From NCBI GenBank assembly GCA_963580285.1, contig OY757026.1:65907396-65971395 (forward strand): DNA of 64,000 nt. The letters run 5' to 3'. The notes under the pieces were generated by a model, which was given only the letters and a program-made list of their open reading frames with translations, had not been told where the DNA came from and did no database searches. Position 1 is the stretch's first letter, and each line of letters opens with the position of its first letter. Below, piece by piece: positions 42,450 through 54,530 of the stretch. The DNA is from Lucinisca nassula. Its lineage: Eukaryota > Mollusca > Bivalvia > Lucinida > Lucinidae. The position numbers were made by a program, and so were the translations under genes.

Positions 42450-42740
42450 TAAAAGTGAAGGCAATGATCATGAATCGATACAATTAACCCATAGCTCTCA
42501 TCAGAGACACCATAGGGAAAGAAACACAACCATGAAACAACAGACCCCAATGGAAACATCAACACCAGAAAGCCAAAAGGACAAAATTGCCAATAGGCTA
42601 TCCAAAATAAAACAATGTAAGCGACACAAACACCCAAAGACAAAGCATAACAAAAATAAACCGCGACTGAAGAACCGCCTTGGAACGGTCAGCGGAAACA
42701 AATTCCACGGTGGGGGGGGGGGGGGGGGGGGGCTTAAATC
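42450..42740 (-). repeat. interspersed repeat F with G-run, duplicated
   Basis: Copy of 27580-27870. The G-run is about the same length in both copies. Confidence 0.8.
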
Positions 42741-43168
42741 GATTTTACGTGGCCACAATCCTCGCCCTTACTTCCGTCGCGATTTAGACAAGTACTTTGT
42801 TCAGTCCGCATGAAGGCCTCCTTACTAAAATTGATAAACCCCACTTACTATACAAGAAGGATATTCATTATTTTCCTTACATATACCTGTGGTAGTTCGA
42901 GGTCAGAGGGCGGTGACATAATGAAGACAATAATCGGTTATTTTTTCGAGCTTCTTAAAAGTATCCGGGGTTGCTAATATGAAAGTAACATGCTAACATG
43001 CTAATGTTATTTTTCCCATTGTGAATATCGATTTATTTGTTTCAGATAAAGTAAATGCATCTTGTATGTACTTAACATACATATGAAAGAAAAATAATAA
43101 AGCATCTCTCTTGTTATCTCTATCAATCACGTAAGCAAGTCCGTGAAATGAGCACCCCGTAAACCCTT

Positions 43169-44527
43169 TTTATACGCCCGTTTTGAAAAAAAAAAACGGT
43201 CGTATTATGTTATGGGGCCGGCGTCCGCCCGTCCGTCCGTCCGTAAACTTTTTCGTTTCCGGACAACTCCTACAGTTAACCATAGACCAAATATTAATAG
43301 AGGTATGCCCCTTTGAAAATTGCGGTAAACATTTTCGTTTCCGGATAACTCCTCCTACAGTTTCCATCTGATTAAACTGAAACTTTGCAGATAGTAAGAC
43401 TATGAGGTGGACATGTGCGTAAAGTTTCAAGGTAAACCATACACCAAATATTAATAGAGTTATGCCCCTTTGAAAATTGCGGTAAGCATTTTCATTTCCG
43501 GATAACTCCTCCTACAGTTTTCATCTGACCAACCTGAAATTTTGTAGATAGCAAGACAATGATGTGGAGATATGCGTAAAGTTTTAAGGTTAACTGTACA
43601 CCAAATATTTATAGACTTATGCTCCTTTGAAAATTTGGGTAAACATTTTCATTCCCGTACAACTCCTCCTACAGTTTTCATCCAATTGACCTGAAACTTT
43701 GTAAATAGTAAGACTACAAGGTGGAGATGTGCGTAAAGTTTCGAGGTTAATCATACACCAAATATTTATAGAGTTATGCCAATTTGAAAATTTTGGTATA
43801 CATTTTCATTTCCGGATAACTCATCCTACAGTTTTCATCTGATCAACCTGAAACTTTGTAAATAGCAAGACTATGATGTGGAGATATGCGTAAAGTTTCA
43901 AGTTTAACCGTACACCAAATATTTATAGACTTATGCCCCTTTGGGAATTTAGGTAAACATTATCATTTCTGTATAACTCCTCCTACAGTTTTCATCTGAT
44001 TAATCTGAAACTTTGTAGATAGTTAGACTGAGGTGGAGATGTGCTTAAAGTTTTGAGGTTAACCATACACCAAATATTAATAACATTATGACCCTTTGAA
44101 AATTTTGTTAAAAATTTTGTTTACGGATAACATCTGATCAACCTGAAAAATATGCTCATTTTGATAAAAACGTTCGCATTATGTTATGGAGTTGGCGTCC
44201 GTCAGAAACGCGTCCGTCCTCCAGTCCGTCCATCTGCCCATAAGCGTTTTCTTTTCGGGATAATGCCTCCTACAGTTTTCATCCGATCAACCTGAATCTT
44301 GGTAGATAGCAAGACTGTGATTTGGAGATGTGTGTAAAGTTTCGAGGTTAATTACTACTGAATTAAGGTGTGGCAGATTTGGCCATGTAATCATTTTCCA
44401 TTTATTAAGGCTGAAACTTGAAAAATAGTTACACCATGATGGAGCAGTGAGTACTGTTTTCAGGCTTCAGTCCACCAAATATGAATTTGCCATGGGCGTA
44501 TAATGCCCCGCTTGCGGAGCTCTTGTT
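43169..44527 (-). mobile_element. core-repeat element, ~157-bp units, duplicated
   Basis: Copy of 28299-29652. At ~43665 it reads CTCCTCCTACAGTTTTCATC where copy 1 has a scrambled CTCCTCTCCTCAACTCC, so this copy keeps the family consensus. Confidence 0.8.
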
Positions 44528-44869
44528 ATATACAGAAAACGGGGGTTTTCGTGGGTATATATTATTTTTTCTTAGATCTGTTCCTAGACAGAGGTTGTGG
44601 GTATCGTTAGAACCGCCTTTATGAGCACCTATAACCTATGTTTTGAGTATCACACATTTTCATTAGAAAATTAACCATTTTGGAGATATGAAATAATGCT
44701 GTATTTATTTCTGCTCCAAGACATAGGTTGTGGGAGTTTAACGAGCACCTATAAACTATGTTTTCAGTATGAATAAGAATAACACCACACCTTTTCATCA
44801 CATCTTTTGCGATATGAACTAATGCACTATTTATTTCTGCTCCAAGACATAGGCTGTGGATACTCGTTA

Positions 44870-45149
44870 CATCACGAAAACACGCCTATATAATTTCAAC
44901 CCCCTCAAACACCACGTTTATATCGTAGAATTGAGGTTTACAGGGGTGTACATTATTTTTCTTATTTCTGCTCTAAAATATAGATTGTGGGTACTCGTTA
45001 GAACCGACTAGATGAGCCTCGGTTATAACGTGAACCCACAATCTATATTTTGAGCAGAAATAAGAAAAATATCACAATTTTTCTTCTTAAAATTTTAGAT
45101 TTTTGGCGGAAATATTTACAATGTATTTGTATAGGTGTGTTTTCGTAAT
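44870..45149. mobile_element. hairpin MITE type 1, duplicated
   Basis: Copy of 29995-30274. MITE fragments surround it at 44530-44869 and 45150-45417 as in copy 1. Confidence 0.85.
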
Positions 45150-45417
45150 GAGGTGGTTCTAACGAGCACCTTTAACCCATGTTTTAACCCATGAGTATGA
45201 ATAATAATATCACAAATTTTCATAAGGAAATTAAAACCATTTTGGAGATATGAAATAACACTCTTTTTATTTCTGCTCCAAAGAAGCATAGGTTGTGTGT
45301 ACTCGTTAGAAGCGTCTCTCAATGATGCGGTTCTGACAGGCGGTTTTGGCGAGCTCCTATAAACTATGTTAAAAGAAAATGTACCATTTTGGTGATAAAA
45401 ATAATGCACTCTGATGT

Positions 45418-45790
45418 GTTATCGTAATTTATCATATGCCGTCGCGTCTGAGAGTGTAATAACATCATGTAATATTTTCGATAATCCACTGGTGGATTAA
45501 ATATGCAAATAAGTTAGATGTGTCCCGTAATGTTACATGTACGACGTCCTTAACGACGTAGCGTTTACTAATGGCTTGATATTTTTGTAAACAATCGTGA
45601 ATAAAATACGTTTTAAATGTCATATGATAAATAGAATCTTGCATTCGTGCTCATGTATTATTGAATTTATTAAACTCGTGGAAGAAAAGGGATGAAATGC
45701 TCGACAAAGCCTCGCATTTTATCCCTTTTCCTCAACTTGTTTAATAAATTCAATAATACATGAGCACGAATGTAAGATCCTCTATTATTG
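45418..45790. mobile_element. element G, duplicated
   Basis: Copy of 30551-30915. Confidence 0.75.
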
Positions 45791-45840
45791 TATTACTTAT
45801 CTGGAGTTATGGGGATAATTCTCTAGGGACTGAACTTGAA

Positions 45841-46112
45841 TTCAGGTTTATCGTCCCCGTCAACGCTATTTAGGTCATGTTGGAGATGCTGCTTCCAATT
45901 TTGTGGGACTTTTTACCCGACATTGAGATGAAATGGCATCTCAAGACCTGCCGCCCAATGAAACCAAAAGGCTTATATGCATTGGACGGTCTGACTCGCA
46001 CCACTTTGCCTGGGCAGGATTAGTCCTTCTAGCGGTTGTGGGGTCTGTTTCGGCTCTGCCTGGAAGCAAGATGCCACCTAATCCATTTCTCCAAGCCCCC
46101 ATGGGCGGCGGC
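45841..46112 (-). mobile_element. SINE-A, duplicated
   Basis: Copy of 30966-31236 with one extra G in TTTTGTGGGAC. Confidence 0.8.
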
Positions 46113-46186
46113 TGCGAGTATGAGTCAGGCATGGTAAACTAGTATCGGTTTTCCAGTCATTGAAGTTTGATTTAGTAAGAAACTCG

Positions 46187-46375
46187 GCCCCGAGGTTATA
46201 AAACTTTTTTCATGCTCAACTCAGCTGAGCATGAAACTTGTGGTGCTCATAAAAATTAAAATACTAAGAAGTTGAGCAATTTTTCGTTCTCAGATAGCAG
46301 AGAATGTTATTTGTGAGCAGGACAAATTACATGCTCAAGTGAGTTGAGCACGAAAAAAGTTTTATAACCTCGGGG
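46187..46375. mobile_element. MITE with TCG flanks, duplicated
   Basis: Copy of 31311-31499. Here the left end is the full GCCCCGAGG, confirming the symmetric terminus. Confidence 0.8.
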
Positions 46376-46584
46376 CTCGACAATTGAGGATTCGCACAAA
46401 CAGTAAAACAGCTTCTGCCAAGCAACGATTGATATAATAACGCAACTTAAGATATCTATTCAAATTCCCTGAAGCTAAGTTAATGAAGAAATTATATGAT
46501 TGCTCCGATCGAAACGCATATTGAAGAAACCCCCTAATTAGGCAATATTTAGAGAATAAAGATATAAAGATCAGCCGCATAATT

Positions 46585-46806
46585 GAGCCCCGCCAAGCGA
46601 ATTTGTGTCTTCGAGCATTCTGTCATGACAAGTTTTAACTGCGCATGCCCAGCCATTCAGAGGGGCCAGGGATATGGCTTCCTCTTGATTCACTGCTTGT
46701 ATGCGCGAGCAGCGAAGGTTCTGGCGAGACTGCGCGGATGCGCAGGCTCACCTGAACCTTCGCTGCTCGCGTAGGCGATAAGTACCAAAATCGCTTGACG
46801 GGGCCC
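46585..46806. mobile_element. 222-bp TIR element, duplicated
   Basis: Copy of 31709-31930. Confidence 0.85.
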
Positions 46807-47020
46807 TTATGAAACTGACTACAATTACTCTTTGGCGGTTTTGTATACGCTAAAACCGATATCATTGTCTGTAGAAACAGGAACGATCTCCCTTAGGCTG
46901 CTCCACGCGATCCAGTTGTGTTATATCAAACGGTGGGCTGCTACACTCCAGATGTTCTTGCTTGATGGTAGCATGTTACATAAACCTAATTTAGCATAGT
47001 GGATAACGCAATGCCATAAA

Positions 47021-47323
47021 CTGCCCCCGCCCATCGGGGCTTGAAGAAATATATGGGCTGCATGATGCTTCCACACAGAGCTGAAACCGACAAGCACATG
47101 AGTACTGGTAAACAGCTTAGAGGATCTAAGCCTGTCCAGGCAAAGCGGTGCGAGTCGGCTCGTCCATGCTTATAAACCCTTTTGATTTCATTTGGCGACA
47201 GGGCTTGTGATGTCATTTCATCTCAAGGTCTGGTAAAAGTCCCACAAAATTGGAAGCAACGTCTCCAAAATGACCTTTACAGTGTTGAAGGGGGCGTTAA
47301 ACCTCAAATCAAACACACAAACA
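47021..47323 (+). mobile_element. SINE-A with TSD, duplicated
   Basis: Copy of 32145-32447 including its target-site duplication. Confidence 0.85.
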
Positions 47324-47500
47324 GCAGTGCCATTAAAATCATATGACCACACGTGTAAAAGCACATGGTTACTGGCGCGCAGCATTATGATGACGTTTCC
47401 ATGTTATTTATTGAAAAAAAAAATGACCTTCTTCAGCAGTAAATAAAATAGAAGATAGAATTCCACAAACGCTCACGAATCTTAACATTTATCAATCCAT

Positions 47501-47772
47501 GCATTACGAAAACACGCCTATACAAATACATTGTAACCTTTATCTTCGAAAAAAATGAAAATTTTAAGATGAAAAATTGTGATATTTTTCATATTTCTGC
47601 TCAAAATATAGTTTGTGGGTACATGTTAGAATCGCCTCATCGAGGCGGTTCCAACGAGTACCCACAATCTATCTTTTAGAGCAGAAATTAGAAAAAATAG
47701 GGTTAACCCCAGTTTTACTATATAAAAGTGGGGTTCAAGGGGGTCAGAATTATATAAGTGTGTTTTCATGAT
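47501..47772. mobile_element. hairpin MITE type 1, duplicated
   Basis: Copy of 32625-32897, one A shorter in the AGAAAAAATAGG run. Confidence 0.85.
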
Positions 47773-47775
47773 ACT

Positions 47776-48104
47776 GATTCGTGGGATCCGTGGTCTGCTT
47801 GGAAAAGGGTTTGCTGTTTCATGGGATCCGTGGTCTGCTTGGAAAATGGTTTGCTGATTCGTGGGATCCGTGGTCTGCTTGGAAAAGGGTTTGCTGATTC
47901 AATGGATCCGTGGTCTGCTTTGAAAAGGGTTTGCTGATTCATGGGATCCGTGGTCTGCTTGGAAAAGGGTTTGCTGATTCGTGGGATCCGTGGTCTGCTT
48001 GGAAAAGGGTTTGCTAATTCATGGGATTCGTGGTCTGCTTGGAAAAGGGTTTGCTGATTCGTGGGATCCGTGGTCTGCTTGGAAAAGGGTTTGCTGATTC
48101 GTGG
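47776..48104 (+). repeat. 40-bp satellite, first eight units plus 9 bp
   Basis: The variant order matches units 1-8 of 32901-33220 exactly, then the array is cut off in unit 9. Confidence 0.93.
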
Positions 48105-48190
48105 CTATTTATAGAAAATTTACACGCTATTCTTATCGATGCATAAGAGTGTTATCTCTAGAATCTGTGCTGGAATCATGGGTTGGGCTT

Positions 48191-48258
48191 TGCCAGAAGT
48201 GTAGACCCAGATCAGACGCAGTGTTCTGCAGTGTCTGATCAGGGTCTACACTTTTTGC
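48191..48258. repeat. GATCAGAC foldback
   Basis: GTGTAGACCCAGATCAGACG / GTCTGATCAGGGTCTACACT around AGTGTTCTGCAGT. Confidence 0.88.
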
Positions 48259-48551
48259 TTAAAAACACACTTAAATTTAAGGGTTAAAGTAAACAGGTTT
48301 AGTCTCAAGTCTCAGCCAAGCCTTCACTCTGTATACCAGTACTCTTTTCAAGCCATTCACTTTTGACAGGGTAGTTACAAGCTGTGGGTTGAAACAACAA
48401 GTAATGAGTGTTAATAGATATGGTTCAGTGATAGCAAAATTCAGGGTAATTTGATAGGAGTCAGATCTGACTCCCTCAAAAACACTAAGTCCATAGAGTG
48501 GTTTGTTATTGTCAATGTGTGTCGGTGCATGTATGGACTGTTAATATATAT
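48259..48551. other. unassigned spacer
   Basis: No gene or recognised repeat. Confidence 0.4.
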
Positions 48552-48735
48552 TTATTTTTGGATAGCCGTTTGACAATTTTTTGTGGGGTTAGGGTGGAGG
48601 GAGAGAAACAGCTCTTCTGGCTTCCTACTTGAAATGCTTCAGTTGCAGTGTCATTGCCTTATGTAAACCGTTCCTTCTCTCGTTGATAATTTGGGCTGAA
48701 TTCAGTTGTGTCGATTCATGACCATTGCGCACGGC
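48552..48735 (+). repeat. interspersed repeat F, diverged partial copy
   Basis: TTTGGATAGCCGTTTGACAA and GTGTCGATTCATGACCATTG correspond to GGATAGCCTATTGGCC and GTATCGATTCCTGGCAATTG of 19490-19775. Confidence 0.5.
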
Positions 48736-49625
48736 GAAGTCTACGATTACACAGCAAGGATACAGAAGTTAGTCGGCGTCAATCTTGGCTGCTATGAACA
48801 ACCAGTTTAACTTTCATTTCGTGCGCAGTGTGGAAAATAAAATAAATGCTAAGTGTAACGTGTTTTGCCTTAAAATAAACAAACAAAAAAAAAAAACATC
48901 AAACAATGAGTTATAGATCAAACGAGAACTTTCATCTGTCCGAAAAAAAATCCTGTTCGAAACCTATTATGTCTTTAACTAAGACAGTTTCATGAAAATA
49001 TGGCATTTCTGACTTAAACCACATCTGTACATTGCCATTTTATCTGATGCTGTATGCCTAGATCAATACGGGTGACCGGATATTTATTTATTTATTTATA
49101 TGTTTATTTATTTATTTATTATTATCCAATATCACAGTTCATACGTATATGAAATAAACGCCGCTGGGTGTAAATATAATTGTCAAATTTGTCATTTCCT
49201 TTATTGTTCGCATGATTATAAACATAATATTGAAATATCCATGGATTTGAAAAGTGATTGCTAAGTAAACATCACCTAATTGTTTCTTCTTAATTATTAT
49301 ACACATTATATTGGCTTGCAAACATGGCTTTATCGATCCAGCGAAATACTGCAATTTAAATAATGACGAATGCGATTGAATTTCTGTGCAAGAGGAAGAA
49401 ATACAAGATATAAGAATTTTGTTACTTGCGCGATCATGAGTTTCTTCTTATATTTCAAATGAAAGTTGATTCATTTTGTGTTGTTGGCTCAAGTATTTGG
49501 TCATGTCAGGTTTAGGTTTCATTCTTACAATGCATTCCTTGTTAGTTCGACGAGATTAGACTTATTTTAGCGTCTTAACTGTTTATATTTAAGGGGAACG
49601 GACACACCTTCAGACGACTTGTTGA
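48736..49625. other. unassigned sequence with (TTTA)n
   Basis: (TTTA)n microsatellite at ~49083-49121. No gene recognised. Confidence 0.45.
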
Positions 49626-49920
49626 AGCGTGATAGCTCAGTGGTTAGGGCACTTGCCTCTGATGCTAGAGATCCCGGGTTCGATCCCCGGCAGTGGCGAT
49701 AAAATTTCGCTGTCTGAACACGCTCCATTGGCATTTGCAGGGATGAATGTCATAAAGTGCACCGTCCTTCGGATCGGGACGTGAACTGGAGGCCCCCTGT
49801 GCAGGGAGAGCCATCCCCTGTGTAGGGTACAGAATCCTACCGTAATTGCATGATTCCTATATAGGCTTTCATCCTGCAAAACCTGGAGTGTATGTAATAT
49901 ACACCTGCGAGTAATGGCCA
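49626..49920 (+). mobile_element. tRNA-headed SINE
   Basis: TGATAGCTCAGTGGTTAGGG (A box) and CCGGGTTCGATCCCCGG (B box with a perfect 5-bp T stem). The anticodon arm is irregular, so this is not a functional tRNA. The body carries CCTTCGGATCGGGACG, a conserved SINE central-domain-like motif also seen at ~14620. The 3' end is uncertain. Confidence 0.75.
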
Positions 49921-50120
49921 AATGCGACCGATCGCAGTATCAGTAGAAAGAAAGGAAACTCCTTCAAAATTATTCTATATCACTTTACAGTATGGATCTG
50001 CTATTAAAGGAAAAAATGCCCAATCTTTCATTTTTCGTTCTTTCCCGTTTTCAGCTGGATTAGTTCATAAAAAAATGGACAGGAAGTCCAAAAGTGTTGT
50101 CTTGCAAATATGGCAGAAAA

Positions 50121-50439
50121 TACGAGGGCGAGTCAATTAAAAAACAGCCTAACTTATTTCTGAGTGAGATCGATCAGTCTTTTTCGATATAATTGCCCTC
50201 TAGAATGATTCACTTGGATGAACGCTGTTCCAGTGCCATCAGCCCAGAACTGAAGAATCCAGGGTCCTTGTCTCCGATTCACTCCACAACTGCCGCCACA
50301 ACCATTTGAATTCCCCAACCCAGAATTTAACTTGTGCATACGTTGCAACGGAAAACCCGTAAACATTGGTTTTGTTTTCCCTTTCAAATACAAGTACCGA
50401 AATACAGCAGGAAAGGCTTGTTTTTGCCTCGCTATCCAT
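50121..50439 (-). pseudogene. mariner-like transposase relic
   Basis: The minus-strand frame from ATG at 50439 has the spacing of a mariner transposase N-terminus. Residues 34-45 read YAQVKFWVGEFK, matching the conserved helix-turn-helix segment (Y-S-T-V-x-x-W-V-x-E-F-K) that follows ~30 residues after the start. The next ~20 residues have lost the usual GR-D-RSGRP pattern, and there is no catalytic DD34D region. A TIR-like TACGAGGGCGAGTCAATTAA lies at 50121, only ~320 bp away. It is an internally deleted, dead copy. No matching right-hand TIR seen. Confidence 0.55.
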
Positions 50440-50768
50440 GTTTGACGTTCGATATCCTATGAATGAATGACATGATAAGGGGCATGGAAATCTTGTTTGT
50501 CTCAGTCAACTCGAAATTGGATAGGCTGGTTACTTATGGACTTGCCCTCATGTACAATAAATTACCATTCTTCTACAAAATAGTAACATGTACACGTGTA
50601 TATGACACAAAATACCGTTTCAAACAAATTGGAACGAACAAAAAGTTTCTTAAGCGTCATTACGTCAGCAAACACCTAATAAACAGTAATAGCATGATTG
50701 CTAAGGAAGACGTTGTTTGAAATGAAATAACTCGTTACTGTATGTGTTGAAGATAAATTAGATATAAA
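50440..50768. other. unassigned sequence
   Basis: An 85-codon plus-strand frame (50463-50720) is not recognisable as a protein. Confidence 0.35.
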
Positions 50769-52561
50769 CAAGAGCTGTCACTATAAGTGAGCAATGCCCC
50801 CCCATGGGAGCCAATTTGAGGAAAAAAAGTGCGGATTAACCCACAAACCCACACATAAACCCACAAACAAACGGACAGTGCAAAAACTGTATGCCCTCAA
50901 ACGGGGGCATAAGATTTAACAAAATTGTCGAAGAAATGTGGAAGTAGTTCGCGTCACAAGGTTTAAGAACGCATTTTATTTTTTCAGACAATAAAGGGCC
51001 GTAACTCCTTCGCAGATGATAGGATCAACGTGAAAATTATGTTAGGCATCCCTTTACCTCACAAGGAACGCATGTGCAAAGTTTCAGCTCAATCGGTGTA
51101 GAAATATGGAAGAAGTTCGCGTCACAATGTTTTCGAACGCGTTTTTCAGACAATCAAGGGCCATAACTTCGTCGCAAGTGATAGGATCAACTTGAAAATT
51201 GTGTTAGGTACCCCTTCGCAGATGATGGGATCACAGTGAAAATTGTGTTAGGCACCCCTTTATCTCACACGGAATGCATGTGCAAAGCTTCAGCTCAAAC
51301 GGTGAAGAAATGTGGAAGAAGTTCGCGTCACAAGGTTTTCGAACGCGTTTTTTTTTTCAGAAAATCAAGGGCCGTAACTCCGTTACAGATGGTAGGATGA
51401 CCGTGAAAATTGTGTTTGGCACCCCTTCACCTCACAAGGAATGCATATGCAAAGTTTCAGCTGTGTCAGTGAAGAAATGTTGAAGTATGTCGCATCACAA
51501 GGTTTTTAACGCTTTTTTAGAAAATAAGGGGCCATAACTCCGACGTAAATGAGTGGGCCAACGTGAAAATTTGTAAGGCACCCCTTTACCTCACAAGGAA
51601 TGCATGTGCAAAGTTTCAGCTCAATCGGTGGAGAAATGTGGAAGTAGTTCGCGCCACAAGGTTTTCGAACGCGTTTTTCAGAAAATCAAAGGCCGTAACT
51701 TCGTCGCAAGTGATTGGATCGACTTGGAAATTGTGTTAGGCACCCCTTCACCTCACAAGGAATGCATGTGCAAAGTTTCAGCTCAATCGGTGGAGAAATG
51801 TGGAGGTAGTTTGCAACGCAAGATTTTTTAGCGCATTTTTTTAGAAAAGCATGGGCCATAACTCCAAAACGCTTCATCCGAGCAAAATGAATTTTGTGCT
51901 AGGCACATCTACATATTATTGCGAATGCATATGCAAAAATTTAACAAAGTTGTCGAAGAAATGAGGAAGAAATTCGCGTCACAAGGTTTAAGAACGCGTT
52001 TTTTTTTTCAGAAAATAAAGGGTCGTAACTCCTTCGCAGATGATAGGGTCAACGTGAAAATTCTGTTAGGCACCCCTTTATCTCACAAGGAATGCATGTG
52101 CAAAGTTTCAGCTCAAACGGTGAAGAAATGTGGAAGAATTTCGGGTCATAAGGTTTTCGAGAGTTTTTTTTTTTTTCAGAAAATCAAGGGCCGTAACTCC
52201 GTCACAGATGGTAGGATTAACGTGAAAATTGTGTTGGGCACCCCTTCACCTCACAAGGAATACATGTGCAAAGTTTCAGCTGAATCAGTGAATAAATGTT
52301 GAAGTATGTCGCATCACAAGGTTTTTAACGCTTTTTTAGAAAATAATGGGGGCATAACTCCGACGTAAATGAGTGGACCAACGTGAAAATTGTGTTAGGC
52401 ACCCCTGCACCTCACCAGGAATGCATGGGCAAAGTTTCAGCTCAATCGGTGAAGAAATTGGGAAGTTGTTTGCATCACAAAAAAAAGTGCGGACTAACCC
52501 ACAAACCCACAAACGGACAGTGCAAAAACTATATGCCCTCCTACGGGTAGGAGGCATAAAA
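50769..52561 (+). mobile_element. core-repeat element, ~160-168-bp units
   Basis: Starts AACAAGAGCTGTCACTATAA. An internal 3'-type end (GACAGTGCAAAAACTGTATG, hairpin around GGGGGCATA) appears already at ~50910. Nine-odd units follow, marked by CTCACAAGGAATGCATGTGC with spacings of ~159-168 bp (one expanded to 206). The final end is AACGGACAGTGC ... TATGCCCTCCTACGGGTAGG with AGGCATAAAAA. It looks like one element inserted in or fused to another. Non-coding. Confidence 0.8.
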
Positions 52562-52729
52562 AGCATGTGAAAAATATCATTATCTGATTAAGATACAAGT
52601 CAGTAGCAACCAAAAACATTGTCTTGTAGTTGAAGACGACATATGAGACCCTTTTGTGTCCGTTGGAAACAATGAACAGATAAGCTTTTAACCTTTTACA
52701 ATCTTTTATCGTCCCCACAACTGATCTTG
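52562..52729. other. unassigned spacer
   Basis: No gene or recognised repeat. Confidence 0.4.
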
Positions 52730-53160
52730 TGGGATAAGCCTTTTATAGAACATACTTAATGACACCATTGCTTGTGTTAAGAGAGGGTGACTTATGAGGT
52801 CTGATTGGCCGAAACTAACTAGTTTGCCATAGAAATACTTGTGCACTCCATACTTATCAGTGCTGCGGCGTATTTTTTGCTTCCAAAGGATAACCCTATT
52901 ATAGAACATATTTGACGCCACTACATCTGGTGCTAAGGGAATATGTGGCGGCTGTAAAAAGTATCCATGCCTTTCATCATAGTGCAGTTTGTATTTTTTG
53001 TCCCTTGGGATCACTGATTCCATTGTGGAGTTTTTAAAACATTTGAGGGTCATTGATTAATTGGCCGAAACTAGCTAGTCTGGCCCAGAAATACTTGTAC
53101 ACTCCATACTTTTCATTTCTTCGGTGTATTCTATGCTTCCAAAGTATAACATATTTATTC
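52730..53160 (-). repeat. ~260-bp tandem units, inverted relative to 10.8-13.5 kb
   Basis: TTGGCCGAAACTAACTAGTT at ~52806 and TTGGCCGAAACTAGCTAGTC at ~53062 are the complement of the GACTAGCTAGTTTCGGCCAA marker, 256 bp apart. Diverged (~85% by eye) from the 10.8-kb array. Confidence 0.8.
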
Positions 53161-54406
53161 AAAATTCCTTTGCATTATTGGACAGTAAACTTCTTGGAAT
53201 CTTTCTAATCGGTAGCAGAACAGTCCTGTAAAAATATTGCATATTCCTACTATAAAACGGCTGTCTCAGCCAGAATTAATCAATCAGTATGCATGGCTTA
53301 AATTGAGCTGTAAGAGAATTGGAGTCATAAGTCCATTAAAGAAAAACAGATTTAGTGTTGGCTTCCAGAACAAGACCAATTATTATAGCGTTTAGTAAAA
53401 AGGTTTCATATCTTTTTTATATCTTCGTTGTCTGATAAGCGTGCATAATGCCTTTGTCCATCTGTTTTTCGCTTCTTGCTATATTTGTCTAAACTATTGT
53501 TGAAGTTTAAAACAGAAGCTTAAAATGGAGCAAAATGAGCAAGAACTGGCCACACTTTCAGGGAACTTGAATTTATATGTTTGAGTCCACTGAAATTTGT
53601 GATCAGGATTTTAGTGAGGGAAGCAGCAGCTCTGAAGATAGCTATCTTAGATGTCAATCACAACAATTGTCGTCTGCTTTAAGCTTACTTTAAAAGTCAT
53701 TTGGACCAATCTCAGACTGCTGCTCTAGTCTGATCTGGGTCCACTGTTTGACTTTACGCAAAAATATTAATTAAAAAAAAAAGAAAAGAAAAAGCTTTAA
53801 AAAGATGCAGCAGACAGTATAAACAGGGGACAATTTCCAATTCAAGTTTTCTTACGGTCGAAAGTATGAATTAACATGTCTCTGGAAGGAACAACAGCCC
53901 TTTGAACTTCTTTTTATTTAGGTGTTGTCACTATTTTTATTTACTGATCACATCTTAGTGAAAGATTTCTATATTTTTGTTTGTGACTTTTTTTCCGTTC
54001 ACTTTTTTTCTGTGACTTTATTTTCGTGACTTGTTTTCTGTGACTTATTTTCCGATCACCATCTCTAATTACATCCAACAGGTACACAAAAAATCACTGA
54101 TATATGTATGGGTACCTTCAATGTTATTAAACTACACGGCTACCCAGCAGGCATATAACGTTAAAATAACGTCAAATCAACATCGAATTCCACATCATAA
54201 CATCTAAAGCGGCTTTAAATTTCAAAGTGATGTCACTGGTTATGCTTTATGAAAATACGGTCGAAAATTTGTTTTGCTTTATGGCCCTTTCAAACCCCTA
54301 TGACGGCACCGGCTTAAAGGTTTACTTTTTTAAGAAAGTCTGTCGGCTGGATGCATACTCATGAATTTAAACTGTTTCGTTTAACCCTTAAATTACAATT
54401 TAAAGC
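53161..54406. other. unassigned spacer
   Basis: A ~15-bp degenerate repeat of TTTTCTGTGACTT occurs four times at 53985-54055, and a half foldback at 53706-53752. No gene. Confidence 0.45.
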
Positions 54407-54530
54407 AAAAAGTGAAGACCCTGATAAGACGCTGCGTTTGATCCTTCAATTCATGTAATGTGAGCAAACAGTGTAGACCCTGATTAGACGCCGCATTCAG
54501 CGGCATTTAATCTGGAACTATACTGTTTGA
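54407..54530. repeat. two GATCAGAC-type foldbacks, decayed
   Basis: GTGAAGACCCTGATAAGACG (54410) and GTGTAGACCCTGATTAGACG with GCGGCATTTAATCTGGAACT (54470-54520). Confidence 0.7.

Larger units (their letters stand above)
39271..48104 (+). repeat. 8.83-kb segmental duplication, copy 2
   Basis: Direct copy of 24400-33229 with an offset of 14870-14877. It ends GATTCGTGG, inside a 40-bp satellite unit, then continues CTATTTATAGAAAATTT, unlike copy 1. Lacks the left end of both the TIR transposon and the core-repeat element, so those are truncated here. Confidence 0.95.

Noticed and set aside
24400..48104. Inverted or dispersed duplication
   Set aside because: Orientation was checked through SINE-A, MITE and satellite order. 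Both copies are direct.
51919..52302. 127-codon frame with repeated FFFQKIKGRNS peptides
   Set aside because: It follows the ~165-bp core repeats of a non-coding element. The period is a multiple of three only by chance and the neighbours break frame.
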